NCBI RefSeq assembly: GCF_036320965.1
Contig: NC_092235.1
Span: 5,535,564 to 5,599,563, forward strand
Source of the DNA: Panulirus ornatus
Taxonomy: Eukaryota; Arthropoda; Malacostraca; Decapoda; Palinuridae
Reading direction: 5' to 3'
DNA length: 64,000 bases
Shown: positions 1 to 11,611 of the stretch, in pieces
Position numbering within the stretch: the first letter of the stretch is position 1
Layout: each line of letters begins with the position of its first letter
Program-made: the position numbers and the translations under genes
The notes under the pieces: model-generated
Database searches by the model: none
What the model was told of the DNA's origin: nothing
The model's input: the letters and a program-made list of their open reading frames with translations, nothing else

Positions 1-50
1 CTGTCTCTACACTTCTAAATCGAGACCGTTCTGTCAGGCCACCTCGTCCT

Positions 51-465
51 TCATCCCCAACTCTCTTGAATGGGCTCGAGAAAAATCCTCAATTCCTCTG
101 TCACAACGGAGGCTACACCAGGAGAGAGGGTATCACACAGCTCCTTCTCGCTGGTCTCACTCTCAAGAAGAGTGTAACAGTGGTCAGAGGAGGTTATTAG
201 CAATGGGCTCACAATGTCAATTATAACTCGGTCAAACCGACCTTCAAATGGGGGAATAGGAACTCGCCTGTCTCTACACTTCTGAATCGAGACAGTCTGA
301 GTAGGCTTCCCAACACTGAGCGACATCCCGGCGGACACCAGGCCAATTAAATGACCGGCAAAGCTTGAGTCGTGCGCAAGCTTCAAAAATCTCCCTGCTG
401 TAGGGACGCGGCACTAACACCTGGTGAACTGCCTGCCACTCCTCGTCTTCCCCATTACATGACAC
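51..465 (-). pseudogene. Gypsy-like integrase remnant
   Basis: Two overlapping minus-strand frames carry pieces of one LTR-retrotransposon integrase. The segment up to 465 has HQVLVPRPYSREIF and then, after a frame change, KLAHDSSFAGH, the His-x-His part of the zinc-binding N-terminal domain. The other frame supplies NWPGVRRDVAQC. After a further frame change comes FDRVIIDIVSPL, the start of the catalytic core with its first acidic residue. About 15 residues between the His pair and the NWPG segment are missing. The core is cut short near base 51, so the rest of the DDE triad is absent. The copy is dead. A stretch near 1-33 repeats the sequence near 269-302, so a small internal duplication is also present. 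Assignment to Ty3/gypsy rests on these motifs and on the protease and zinc knuckle upstream. Confidence 0.7.
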
Positions 466-479
466 TGAACACCACCTCC

Positions 480-913
480 TCAGGTCTCACCCTCAGGGAG
501 AGTCTTCACTCCCTGCGTTTCGACGGCTATGTCCACAGGCACACGGCCTGCCGTGCCAGCTGTCATGGACCTGGCACCGTCGTAGTTGTAGACAATATCT
601 GGTACCTCTTCGTCAAGCTGCACCGCCTCCGTGGACTTCACCGGGCCCGTAGGCAACACCGGCATTGGGTTCATCTTCCCACCCGCTAGGTCACTGCCTA
701 ACACAAAGTCCACGTCTAAGACAGGAACTTATCTACAATCCCTACGAGATCATGGCCCGTGAAGAAATCTGTTTCTGCCCTCACATTGACTAGTGGAGCT
801 TCCTTGGGACCCGACAGTCCGTCTAGCAAGACTCGGTCTCCAGACTCTCCTCGCGGCACCAAGCCATCCACCATTAGCGACTGTAGCGCACCAGAATCCC
901 GTAATACGGTCAC
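480..913 (-). pseudogene. Gypsy-like protease and linker remnant
   Basis: Read on the minus strand, 913-716 gives TVLRDSGALQSLMVDGLVPRG, which resembles the start of a retropepsin-like domain where an Asp-Thr/Ser-Gly triad is expected (here RDSGA). It is followed by GESGDRVLLDGLSGPKEAPL. After a stop at 716 the same strand continues at 713-480 with DFVLGSDLAGGKM, a segment typical of the end of the protease region. The integrase remnant follows directly. No reverse transcriptase or RNase H lies between protease and integrase. Either these were deleted or the element has a Gmr1-like domain order with integrase ahead of reverse transcriptase. Confidence 0.6.
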
Positions 914-1152
914 TTTTCGTCGTACACCACATCTACTAACATAGCCCTTAGACAGGAACGCATTGTAGTTCCCACAGAACAGATCCTATAATAAGGACAG
1001 ATTAATCAACAGTCTCGCAACCCCTCACTTTCCTAAGAGCAGAAACAGCCTCACCTACTTTACTAAATTGGCCCTAAAATTAAGAAGAGACTCATGGGCC
1101 TACAATTATATTAAAAAAAGGTAGAGTCTCTGGATTCCTTCACTCGAGCCCA

Positions 1153-1194
1153 GCAGTCCCTCACCTGGTGCCCAACCTTGCCACAATAAAAACA
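1153..1194 (-). pseudogene. Gag CCHC zinc knuckle (gypsy-like element)
   Basis: The minus strand encodes CFYCGKVGHQVRDC, an exact C-x2-C-x4-H-x4-C zinc knuckle of the kind that binds RNA in retroelement Gag proteins. It sits upstream of the protease remnant in the expected order. The surrounding frame is open only in short pieces, so this is part of the same decayed element. Confidence 0.75.
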
Positions 1195-1482
1195 ACTCTT
1201 TCGGAGTATTTCCCTTGACTTTTATGAGTTACCGGCAAGGTAGCAGATTCAGGTGGGATTACATTATTACCGGAGTTTCCTTTGCCATCGAAACCCGTCG
1301 AACGTCTCTCCGTACTAATGGAGCATAGCCACCGTGCATAAATCGTCATTTTTGCAAAAATACTTGACACAAATCTGATCAGGTCTCTTCGCGACCTCAT
1401 AATCATTACACTGGTCAACGCGGCACTGGTCAACGACATGATTAACGAATCAAGGAAAGAGATTCAGTTAAGACAAGAAAAA

Positions 1483-1499
1483 TCCTGGCGAGGTCGCCA
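1483..1499 (-). other. Possible primer binding site of the gypsy-like element
   Basis: The minus strand reads TGGCGACCTCGCCAGGA, beginning with TGG as expected for annealing to a tRNA ending in CCA. It lies between the gag remnant and a gene-free stretch that could be the 5' LTR. A second TGGCGACC occurs about 40 bases further out. No matching tRNA was identified. Confidence 0.35.
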
Positions 1500-1501
1500 A
1501 T

Positions 1502-2400
1502 TTATATGTTACGAATTCAAATATAAAATTCGGACAAGGTCGCCAGTAACATATATTTGTTACGAGTAATCTATTGGTCCTCGTCTTCGCAAGGACGCTA
1601 GCTTCGTTACGTTTCACAACGGGATAACACGATCAGAAAGTTATGGGTTTGAATTAAAAGACCAGCACTACATTAAATCTACTTATAATGAAAGAATGCA
1701 GGTGTACAATGATAAACACATAAATCAGGCATTTAACATTTAACACTAGTTAACATTCCAGGTAAGATTTCAAGCCAGGAGGTCTCTTTCCTCTATAACG
1801 ATTTGTTCGATAACATTACACTTAGATAAACCTGACGTGACACAGTAAACAACATCGATACACTTAGCTACCTATCGTGACACAGTAGTAACATCTTACA
1901 AACTGGGGCAGCGGTGGCTACGGGGTTCGAGACAGGGAAAGCTCACATTACCTTTGCTGGCGGGCTCGAGTCTGCTGAAGGAATCGAGTCCCAGACGATC
2001 GTCTGAGCCTTTTAACTGAGGGACCAGCAGGGTAAGAACAGCTAGCCACGCCTCGACCCACCTTGTTACCCTATGGTGCCACCTTTGATTGGTCATGGGC
2101 CTAAGGCCCACCGAGGATTGGAGGAGGGTGGCTCCAAGTGCCACTCCTACTTGGCTGGAGGGCCACTGGTACGTCGGTGATTGGAGGAGGTGTCATCCGT
2201 GAACCAGCTGACTGGCTGAGAGGAGGTTACGTTCGTTCCACATCTGCCTGGATGTCCCACCTTCAAGTCCTGACTGCGACGACACTGTATAGGAGGCCGT
2301 AGGTTGACCCCCAATTTGACCTAGTGCCCTGGGTCAGGAGGCCCGAGCGTCGAGTGGGGCTGGATTGATGGCCCGGCGTGGCCATCTGGTTTCCTTCTCG
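1502..2400 (-). repeat. Probable 5' LTR region of the gypsy-like element
   Basis: No protein is recognisable. The stretch follows the candidate primer binding site and has a GC-rich inner part (about 1900-2400) with repeated GGAGGAGG/CCACT-type words. LTR identity is inferred from position only, because the matching 3' LTR would lie outside the window. Confidence 0.3.
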
Positions 2401-2624
2401 AAGGTATGAAGAAGGCCTCAGAAATTAATGGGTTTGGCTATGGGAGTGAAATCCGACCCAATAATGGAGCAAAGGCCTTGGCCCTCGCCCTAACATGGAA
2501 TAGCTCTTACACTATACACAGAGATACACACATACTTATTAATATACGAACATGTGGGCACCCACGTGTCGTAACAATATTTATGATTACAAAACACAGA
2601 CTATGTTCTCTTGGTGTCTAAAAG

Positions 2625-3290
2625 ATGACCCAACACAAGACGACTACTTTAAGACCAAAGTTTGTAGACTTTTAACAAATTATTTACTATTACGTCCCTT
2701 TTCTCTCAGCATCATTTTTCAGGTTTACTTCAAACAAATGCAACGTACCTAATATTCATTTGGTATAGATATTTCCTGAATGATCTTCAACAACGCGTTG
2801 TATAACTTTTTAAAGTTCATTTCGTGTAATGGATCAAACATTACAAAGTTGTGTCCATCCACACAAGTGTTACACGTCCCAGGTAAAGATATATTCTAGA
2901 TATGACGTCTGTTCAACACAGATATGTTATCTGTAAATATCTATACAAAGTTCCCCTGCTGGGCCATACTTAAAACTTTCGTATTAAAGTTTATCAGTTG
3001 TAAGTGATCAAGCATTACAAAGGCTGTGTCCATTACCACAGGTGCTACTGATCCCAGGTAAAGGTATTTCACCATCTTTGTATCTTTAAACATTATAGTT
3101 ATGAATGTTTCATCCCTGATTCCAGCCTTACAATCAAAATTTATGTTTTATCCTCCTTATCCTTATCACATAATTAGTCAGTTGAAGTGCAGAACACGCT
3201 TTTGAGCTCAGCCACTTTACTGTGTTTGTCAAATGATACCATTGAAATGGTGTTACCGGACTCCAACTGTAAGTAGTTACACCTGGAGTG
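2625..3290 (-). repeat. Dispersed repeat, copy 1 (two 163-bp units)
   Basis: This stretch is similar over about 650 bases to 10310-10975 (same orientation) and to 5550-6190 (inverted). Each copy holds two diverged versions of a roughly 163-bp unit. The marker segments, read on the minus strand, contain GGACACA..TTTGTAATG..TGATC..TTA. The translation of a unit contains a TC..GH.FVM.D pattern, but this copy has frameshifts. The family is not recognised. It may be a transposable element or the 3' end of a duplicated gene. Confidence 0.6.
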
Positions 3291-5549
3291 ACAAGTCACC
3301 ATCGGCAAGGCAAGTAATCCACGAGTAACTGAATTTGTCTTGGCTGTGACTTGCCCTTCCATTATTTACATATATTAAAATGTGACAGTAAGAATCAAAA
3401 GCCAGAGGAGGAGGAGCAGTACACATTGCTCATGATGTTTATGTATTGGCTTTACATCTCTGACTAATAATCTCACCTACGTCTTTCTCCTTCCTTGATA
3501 GTTCTATTTCTAAATCTTATGGTGATCCTCTAATTTGCCTGCTATGTGCACAAGGTACATCATTTTGCGTATACCTACAGTGAATATCACTGGCCATTGT
3601 ACACTGTACAACGATACGCTGTTAATCTTTCTGCAGTCGTCTTGCGTCATCGCACCAGTTGATAATGTTGGCTGATTTTGCCATCGTGAAATTGTTTTTA
3701 GTCACCAATGTCTCTTATAGATATCAAATATCAGGAAAATCTATCAAACTCGTAAACACAATTTGACTGTATGTGCGAAAAATCGGATATAAGTTTCAAA
3801 GATTTTTCTGAAGAGAATTATAGAACAAGACAGATCACATTTATTGTATCACATATCAGTTCACCAGGTAAAGACACCATTATAACATATTGTGAAACTA
3901 ATAGATAGCATGATTCATGTACAAGGACCATCTTCTACACATGACCAATATTTCACAACCATCACAAAATGATTCACTGATAAAGCCAGTGTATGTAATG
4001 TCCTTCCTTTTCCTCAGCTCATTAGGCATTTTCCGTGACCCAACCTATATGTTATTTGTCCCCTCATTTGTGACCTTGTAGTTGTTGTACGGTGGAGTAA
4101 TGCTTGACTTGCTATACTGACGGACAGACACACTGACACAAGCCACTATTGGAAAAACAGATAAACATGAAGAGATAATTTACCTGAAAAAATTATTTAT
4201 CTATTCACAGGATTTACTATCAGACATGATTACAAATTAAGAAAACTGGTTTACACTAAAAGAATTATAAAACGTACAAAATTCACATGAAAATCTACAT
4301 GGTCGATATATGTTCTATCAACAGCGTGAGTAGATAAATTTCTAACTCCTCATTAACAATCTTATCAATTCAACCCATAAAAAATATCTTCATGACAAAT
4401 AAACCCAAATAGCAGTGTGTCATAAGACCAGAGCCCCTGCCAAGCTGGGACTTGGCCAAACATAAACAACCACTTTCTTATAGACGATTAGTCAAGGTTC
4501 TGGGTCGAGCACCAGGATCTATTGACCTCCGACATAATATATTTTCTCTGATCCTTCATCATCACCACCACACTCCCGGCACCCATCAATAAACCCTTCC
4601 CAAATTCCTCACTTCCTTATAAACTCGTCCCTGTAGTCAACAATTAAGAAACCTAAACCGACCAAAAAGCATTACGTTGTTCAACAATGTAAACCCCAGC
4701 TAGGGTGAGCCTTAGATACTCTTACGGTATATTGTGATGGACGAAGGATTTACTACCCTAGTAATGTATTACACATTTACTTATTCTAAAAACCTATCAC
4801 TGATTACCGTTAAATACATATGGCAAAAATATATTTTGCTTGTGGACATCTAGTGAAAATACATGGGATATCGTATGCAAGCTAAACATTTGATACGATA
4901 ATAAATAAAATCCCATAACTTTTCTGGAGCACAAGGTACAGAAATATATGTTACGTGATATCGTTAAGATGAACATATCTAACATAAAGATTTCTATTTT
5001 GCAGATAAATGTTTTACATGTAGAAATCAATAATAATTTCAATAACATAAAGATAATTGCGTCAGTATCTATATTGCAGGCTTTTTATCAGGGTTTTACA
5101 CACTGTAGAAAAGAATTGTTTAGAGAAAAGTAATGTAATTGCTATTAACACGAGGTTCAAGGATTCTAAGTTATGAGTTTCTGCTCTTCAAAATGTTACC
5201 TTCATCCTCTGAGAAAACTTTGAAAAAACAGACTTTTATTTTGTGTGATGAGGACTAATGACAAATTATTTACGTTTTTCTTAAGAATATTCTTTATGAA
5301 TCAAATGAAAGTATTTTGTTAGATAAAAAATTTACATCAGTAACAACGAGAGATAAACAATTAATATTCACAAACTTTATCTTTGATGAATTAAAGTTCA
5401 TCAAATAACAGATAAAGATTACTATATACAATTTCCAACAATCTTATCGACATCATAAAACCAAATATGATTAATAAATGTTTCAAATCATCAAAAGTAA
5501 AAAGAAGAAGCCGTCCGGAGGTTAGTTGTTACCCCCGGCGTAAACACTT
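3291..5549. other. Gene-free AT-rich stretch
   Basis: Only short AT-rich open frames occur here, with no recognisable motif, codon pattern or repeat family. Nothing further can be supported. Confidence 0.6.
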
Positions 5550-6190
5550 ATAGGCGGAATCCGGTAACACCTCTTGAATAGCATGTGGAAGACAGAGTAG
5601 AGTGGGTGGGCTCAGAAGCATGTTCTCCACTTCAACTGACTAATGATATGTTAAGACAACATAAACCACATACATCCATTGTGAGGATGGAATCAGGGAT
5701 GAAACATCTATAACTAGAAAGGTTAAAGATACAAAGATGGTGAAATTACCTTTACCTGGGATCAGTAGCACCTGTGGCAATGGACACAGTTTTGTAATGC
5801 TTGATCACTTACAACTGATCAACTTTAATACGAAAATCTTAGGTATTGTCCCTCAGGAAAACTTTTTATAAATATTTATAGAAGACTTACATATGTTATA
5901 TGTACGTTACCCCTAGAATATATCTTTACCCAGGATGTATAACACTTGTGTGGATAGACACAGCTTTGTAATGCATGATCCATTACATGAAATGAACTTC
6001 GCTAACGAAGAGTTATACAACGAGTCGTTGGAGAACATAAATCAAATACCTATACAGAATTTTTATGTAAGATAAGAGGCATTTCTTGATAATAAACATA
6101 AGAAATGATGATGAAAGAAAAGGGAGATAGAGGTAAATATTTCGTTAAAAGATGAAATACTCCTGCCTTAAACTAGCTCCTTGTATTGCA
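5550..6190 (+). repeat. Dispersed repeat, copy 2 (inverted)
   Basis: This is the reverse complement of the family at 2625-3290 and 10310-10975. Reading forward, GISSTCGNGHSFVMLDHLQL and, 160-170 bases later, NTCVDRHSFVMHDPLHEMNF are in the same frame. Two stops (TAA and TAG) lie between them. The TAG is at the same aligned place in all three copies. Similarity continues past the final stop, so the repeat is larger than its possible coding part. Confidence 0.6.
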
Positions 6191-7287
6191 TTTTCACTTA
6201 GATACCCACATGATAACGCATTCTGTTCTTTATAATCATAAATGTTTATGCATTTAACACATTTTATCATTTCTTATGTAATATCAAGGATTCAGGCTTA
6301 AAGATCTTGGTTCTGAACAATCATTATAATGCAACACAATACATAATTATAATAAACAAATCATTTATCACAATGACCATTATGTTTTACCAGATTCTTT
6401 AAGTCCTCAGTCACGTTTGTTAATACCGGTGCTGTTTCCTGTGGGGCGGGGTAGCACCAGAAATGGGTGAAGGCAAGCAAGTATGTTTATATATATGTCA
6501 TACATAAGATAAACAATTATCCTTGTATGAAGAAAGCATCTTGGTTGTGCGATTCATTTCGTTTATCTCTTCAACAATGAGTATCATCCTGGTATAGTGA
6601 ACATATGCTTGATATGATCCTGTAAGCGCCAGCAGGTCAAAAACATTTTCAAGTAATGTAAAGTGTGTAGTGAAGATAGCTCTTAACCTGACCCGTGAGT
6701 GAACAGGATGGCATGTGATACTATCAAGGGAAACAATGTCGGCGTTTTGGTTTATTAATAAGAAATGTTATTATTCCCTTAACACAGTTACCAATCCCCA
6801 CCAGAGGCATAATTATCACTTTCATGAATGAATTCACTGCAATTTTGATCACTGTCATCTTTACCATTCATAACATGCAACTATTTTCACCACTCTAACT
6901 TATACATTATCATTGTTGTACATTACGTACATTACAGCAGTAGTGATCTTTCGTGTGTGATAAAAGATGGTGACGTCTTTCCCATACACATATCATTATC
7001 AAATATTTACCTTACTCTACGTAGCACACTACACTTCCCTATCAAAACACACGCCTCTTCCAGTCTTCAAGGTTATCATAACTACCCTACATTTTAACAG
7101 GATTAACCATCCTTGATATGCTCATATTCATGCCTACCAAAAGTATTGTCATAACTACTCGAGACAATACAAAAACTTAGCTACAACCATACGAAGTTTA
7201 CAACCAAACTGTATTACCTATCCCGGATATCAAGAGAACATGTCATCAACAATCTCTCACTAAAACAAAAACAGATCATCCATCATC
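6191..7287. other. Gene-free stretch with short LINE-tail relic
   Basis: No gene is visible. Around 6435-6480 a short segment (CTGTTTCCTGTGGGGCGGGG and following) resembles the 3' untranslated region of the long-tailed RTE copies seen elsewhere in the window. Confidence 0.4.
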
Positions 7288-8185
7288 ATGCGCATTGTGA
7301 ACAAAAACGTTCAACGTGTCCTGCCAAAAACTGAATCAACAAAACCTAAAGAAATGCTGCTCATGCTCCTGGACCGGCTACCATGGCGCAGTGGATCCAC
7401 CTGGTCATTGGTTACCCTCCCATATTTAGCACCGGCATTGTTGTACCTTGTGGGTATGTGCAGGCGTGTGTTTCTCTCATGTCTTCGTAAGAGTGTTCGC
7501 CTGGCACTTTACACCATCTGGGTCATTGTAGTCACCTGCTTCGTTCTCGAACAGGAGTTCTTGAGCCTAATGGACCGTCTGGTAGTGAGCGCAATAAGAT
7601 GGCTCGTAGGTCTTGTGCGGAGAGTTGTGAGGAATATCGTGCGGGAACTCATATTCCAGGTGACTATGTTCCTCTTAGTGTTCATCATCCTCGTGAGAAT
7701 GGTGGTGGAGGAGGTAATGCTTCCTATCATTAGAACGGTTGACTACGCTGTGCAGGTCACACCGAAAGTCCTTATAATATTCTTGGATGAGATAGTTGTG
7801 GCACTTGTCGTGGAGGTGGCAAAGATGATGCTCACTGGCATTCTTGTACTCATCGTAAAGATGGTCACAAAGGTCAGTATCTCTGTATGGTCAGTTGTCT
7901 TCAGAAAAGCAGTGATCTTGGAGACTATGGCACAATCATTACCAACAACACCTAAAGAATCCTCTCTCTCCTAGGGGCCTCATCAAGGAATTCTTCATCG
8001 TTGCAGCACTCAGGTTGATTTTCTGTTGTAGGCTGTTGGCTGGAGGCGCCGTTGTAGTAACAGTTTTCGTCCTGCGCACACTAGTAACCGCCGCCATAGT
8101 ACTTCTTCGTCCAGCAATTTACCTGATTCAAATGACGTCGAAATTGGGTAAATACGTAGTAACCTTTGTTAAAGTGGTCCACAGC
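7288..8185 (+). CDS. Unrecognised open stretch; coding strand uncertain
   Basis: A frame of 228 codons is open from ATG 7288 to TAG 7974, and a second hydrophobic frame runs from 8015 towards 8185. The predicted product is very rich in Val, Leu, Ile, Met and Arg, with several possible membrane helices. The stretch is more GC-rich than its flanks. A pyrimidine tract ending CTAG at 7974, with a GTCAGT donor-like site near 7890, could join the two frames in phase. However, in-register reading of the opposite strand gives a polar Asp/His/Tyr/Cys-rich sequence (for example LCDHLYDEYKN) with several stops. A plus frame of NTN codons opposite NAN codons stays open without selection. So this may be a pseudogene on the minus strand rather than a membrane protein. 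An RTE tail interrupts it at about 8185. No family is recognised. Confidence 0.3.
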
Positions 8186-8430
8186 AGAAAAGGGTGTGTT
8201 GAAATGGTTTGGACATATGGAGATAATGAGTGAGGAAAGATTGCCAGGACATGTGAAGCGTCTGGGGTAAACCATGGAAAGGTCTGTGAGGCCTTGATGT
8301 GTAAAGGGAGCTATGGTTTCGGTGCATTACACAAGACAGCTAGAGACTGAGTGTGAACGAATGTGGCCTTTGTTGTGTATTCCTGCCACTGTCTCGCTGT
8401 CTGTGTATGTATGCGCTGAAATATATATGT
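8186..8430 (+). mobile_element. RTE LINE 3' fragment (long-tail type)
   Basis: The segment begins with the RTE C-terminal coding words for VEMVW.YG (compare VLKWFGHMERM in better copies) and then jumps to the 3' untranslated words GGGGTAAACCATGGAAAGGT and GTGTGAACGAATGTGGCC. Internal parts are deleted. It ends at an (ATT)n tract. Confidence 0.65.
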
Positions 8431-8436
8431 ACGCAT

Positions 8437-8454
8437 AAGTTGTTATTATTATTA

Positions 8455-8506
<52 letters not shown>

Positions 8507-8513
8507 CATCATC

Positions 8514-8566
<53 letters not shown>

Positions 8567-8682
8567 TATTATTATTATTATTATTATTATCATTATTATT
8601 TATTATTATTATCATATTATCATTACTATTATTATTGTCATTACTATTATCGTTATCATTATCATTATTACTATTATTCTTG
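8437..8682. repeat. (ATT)n microsatellite
   Basis: About 245 bases of TTA/ATT triplets are interrupted by ATC triplets. Long Asn, Ile or Leu frames across it are artefacts of the repeat. It separates two RTE fragments. Confidence 0.95.
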
Positions 8683-9965
8683 CTTTGAAGAATGTATGTG
8701 AGAAACACTTAGAAATACAGATGGACTTTTGGGTAGCATTTATGGATCTGGAGAAGGAATAGGATAGGGTGGATACAGATCCTCTGTGGAAGGCAAGTTG
8801 CTAGAAGCAGTTAAAAGTTTTTACAAAGGATGTAAGGCATGTGCACAAGTAGGAAGAGAGGGAAGTGATTGGTTCCTAGTGAATGTCTGTTTGCATCAGG
8901 GGTGCGTGGGATCTCCATGGTAAATTTGTTTATGGATGGGGTAGTTAGGGAGGTGAATGCAAGAGTTTTGGAGAGAGGGGCTAGTATGCAGTCTGTTGTG
9001 GATGAGAGGGCTTGGGAAGTGAGCAAGCTGTTGTTCACTGATAATACAGCGCTGGCGGCTGATTCGGGTGTGAAACTGCAGAAGCTGGTGACTGAGTTTG
9101 GTAAAGTGTGTGAAAGAAAAAAGCTGAGAGTAAATGTGAATAAGAGCAAGGTTATTAGGTTCAGTGGGGTTGAGGGACAAGTTAATTGGAAGGTAAGTTT
9201 GAATGGAGAAAAGTGAAGAAAGTGAAGCGTTGTAGATATCTGGGAGTGGACTTGATAGCGGATGGAAGGATGGAAGCGGAAGCGAGTCATAGGTTGAGGG
9301 AGAGAGCGAAGGTTCTGGGAGCGTTGAAGAATGTGTATGCTGGAGGGAAAGAATATCATCTCGAAAAGGATAAATGAGTATGTTTGAAGGAATAGTTGTC
9401 CCAACAATGTTCTATGGTTGCGAGGTGTGGGCTATAGATAGGATTTTGCGGAGAAGGTTGGATCTGTAGGAAATGAGATGTTTGAGGGCAATATGTGATG
9501 TGAGGTGGTTTGATTAAGTAATGAAAGGGCAAGAGAGATGTGTGGTAATAAAAAGAGTATGGTTGAGAGAACAGAAGAGGGTGTGTTGAAATGGTTTCGT
9601 CACATGGAGAGAATGAGTGAGGAAAGATTGACAAAGAGGATATATGTGTCATTGTTAAAAGGAATGAGGAGAAGTGGGAGACCAAATTGGAGGCGGAAAG
9701 ATTAAGTGTAAAAAGATTTTGAGCGGTCATTTTCATATACGGCGGGGTTGCGATGGGAATGGTTAAAGGCAGCAGGTATGGATATGTACATGGGTATATA
9801 CGTATATGTTTGTGTATGTATTTGTTTGTCTACGTTGAAATGTATAAGTATGTATATGTGCGTGTGTGGACGTGTATGTATGTCTATGTGTATGTGGGTC
9901 GGTTGGTGCCATTCTTTCGTCTGTTTCCTTGAACTACCTTCTAACGCGGGAGACAGCGACTAAGT
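8683..9965 (+). pseudogene. Decayed RTE LINE reverse transcriptase copy A
   Basis: Reading forward, the RT palm region is recognisable as FMDLEKE (motif A side), then [22 protein letters not shown]. Next come LLFTDNTALAAD, where the catalytic FADD has become FTDN, and [17 protein letters not shown]. The connector and C-terminal region follow (VPTMFYGCE-like, VLKWF.HMERMSEERLTKR). Stops and frameshifts are frequent, a 30-codon piece before motif B is missing, and the active-site Asp pair is lost. The long-type 3' untranslated region ends near 9965 with the GCGGGAGACAGCGAC tail. This is one of the oldest RTE copies in the window. Confidence 0.85.
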
Positions 9966-10309
9966 ATAATAAGATTATCTGGTGGAAGGCAATGGTGAAG
10001 ATCTGTAGGGATTTTCAGAAAAGAAGAATGTTGGGGTGAAGAGAGTGGTGCGCTAGATGAGACTTGGGAATATGTTATGTACTTCAAAATGTTACAGAAG
10101 ACTTAAGGAATTTGATTAAACATAATGTTGTTCTGATAGATTATTTGTTTATAAGGACTATGTGTTGTGTTGAACTTTAATGGTTGTTTAAACCAATGCG
10201 TTTCAGCTAGAATCAGTAAAGATTATAAGAAATTCAAATAAGGTGATAAAAACAAATCTATATTATCATAAACAACAGAACTTTTCCTTCTCTGGGGATT
10301 TAAAAGAAA
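9966..10309. other. No gene seen
   Basis: Around 9990-10050 there is a short piece resembling the RTE region between endonuclease and reverse transcriptase (TTTTCAGAAAAGAAGAATGT). The remainder is AT-rich without identifiable content. Confidence 0.4.
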
Positions 10310-10975
10310 AACAACACAAGAGAGCTAGTTTAAGGCAGGAGTATTTCATTTTCGTAACAAACTATATAGTTACGTCCCTTTTCTATCATAAATCTTATGT
10401 TCACTTTAAACAAATGTCTTGTATCTATAATAAAAATTCGGTATAGAGATTTGTTGAATGTTCTCCAGCGAGGCGTTGTATGAGTCTTCGTTAGTGAAGT
10501 TCATTTCGTTTAATGGATCATGCATTACAAAGTTGTGTCCATCCACACAAGTGTTACACGTCCCAAGTGAAGATATTTCCTAGAAATGGCGTCTATCTAA
10601 CATAGATACGTCTTCTATAGATATTTGTAAAGCATTCTTCTGAGGGACAATACCTAAGACTTTCGTGATAAAGTTGATCAGTTGTAAGTGATCAAGCATT
10701 ACAAAGGTGTGTCCATTGCCACAGGTGCTAGTGATCCCGGGCGGGTCAAGGTATTTCACCATCTTTGTTTCCTTAACACTTCTAGTTATATATGTTTCAT
10801 CCTTGATGTGATCCTTACAATGAGTATTCATTGTTTGTAATTCTCTTCATCCTTATCATAGCATTAATCAGTTGAAGTGCAGAATACTTAACAGAAACTG
10901 ACTACTTTATTCTGTTTGAGACATAATGCTATGAAAGATGTTACCGGACTCCACCCGTAAGTGGTTATGGTTCAC
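10310..10975 (-). repeat. Dispersed repeat, copy 3 (best-preserved frame)
   Basis: On the minus strand this copy reads DETYITRSVKETKMVKYL, then GITSTCGNGHTFVMLDHLQL. After one TAG it continues with LGTCNTCVDGHNFVMHDPLN and NFTNEDSYNASLENIQQISI, to a stop shortly after. The two similar protein segments come from two 163-bp units that are also clearly similar at the nucleotide level. Only the single TAG interrupts the frame. No known domain is recognised. Confidence 0.6.
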
Positions 10976-11517
10976 ATTCTGGCTTCATGACCTTTAGGTG
11001 ATAGCCCTTAAATCCAACCACATATATACATCCTGTTATACAACTGATGTTACTGTCTGACGTATGTATGGTGCGGCTTGATGACCTTACCTGCTGATGG
11101 TCAAACATGTCATCATGTTGTGATTTGTATGTTTTGTTGTGTGGCACAGATTCTGGTGTAGATATCTTTGATAACCTTTACCAGTTACTATCCAGTATAG
11201 TGAACGATAGACAGACTTACGTGTTACGGACTCCGTATGATAAACACCTGACGAACTTCAACACAAACATTTATCTGTTGGGTAAGATCAGAGAACGAGT
11301 CGTCCAGTGGCAGAACATAAACCTACAACATGTAACAACAACAACAACAACAACAACAAACAACTGTTATGTGAAGATCTAGTTATTCAAAGTGAGATGA
11401 TCACAAGGAAGTTAGGGATATAGAAGAGTAGGAGTGAGGTATAAGGTGGAGGCCCAGCCACCGTGGCTGGTGCTATATAGAGCAGTGAGGGATAACACCA
11501 TATCTTAACCCCTGGTG
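10976..11517. other. Unassigned stretch
   Basis: A 91-codon frame at 11107-11382 includes an (ACA)n tract at its end and matches nothing recognised. The rest shows no repeat or gene. Confidence 0.4.
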
Positions 11518-11611
11518 ATGTGTGAGCTTATAAACACTGGTGGTATTTATGGCGGCCACCAGGAAGTAATGTTCACCAGGTATTGCTCTGCTCTACACTG
11601 ATCCAACAACT

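Noticed and set aside
8327..8708. Asn-rich and Ile-rich frames
   Set aside because: Translations of an (ATT)n microsatellite.
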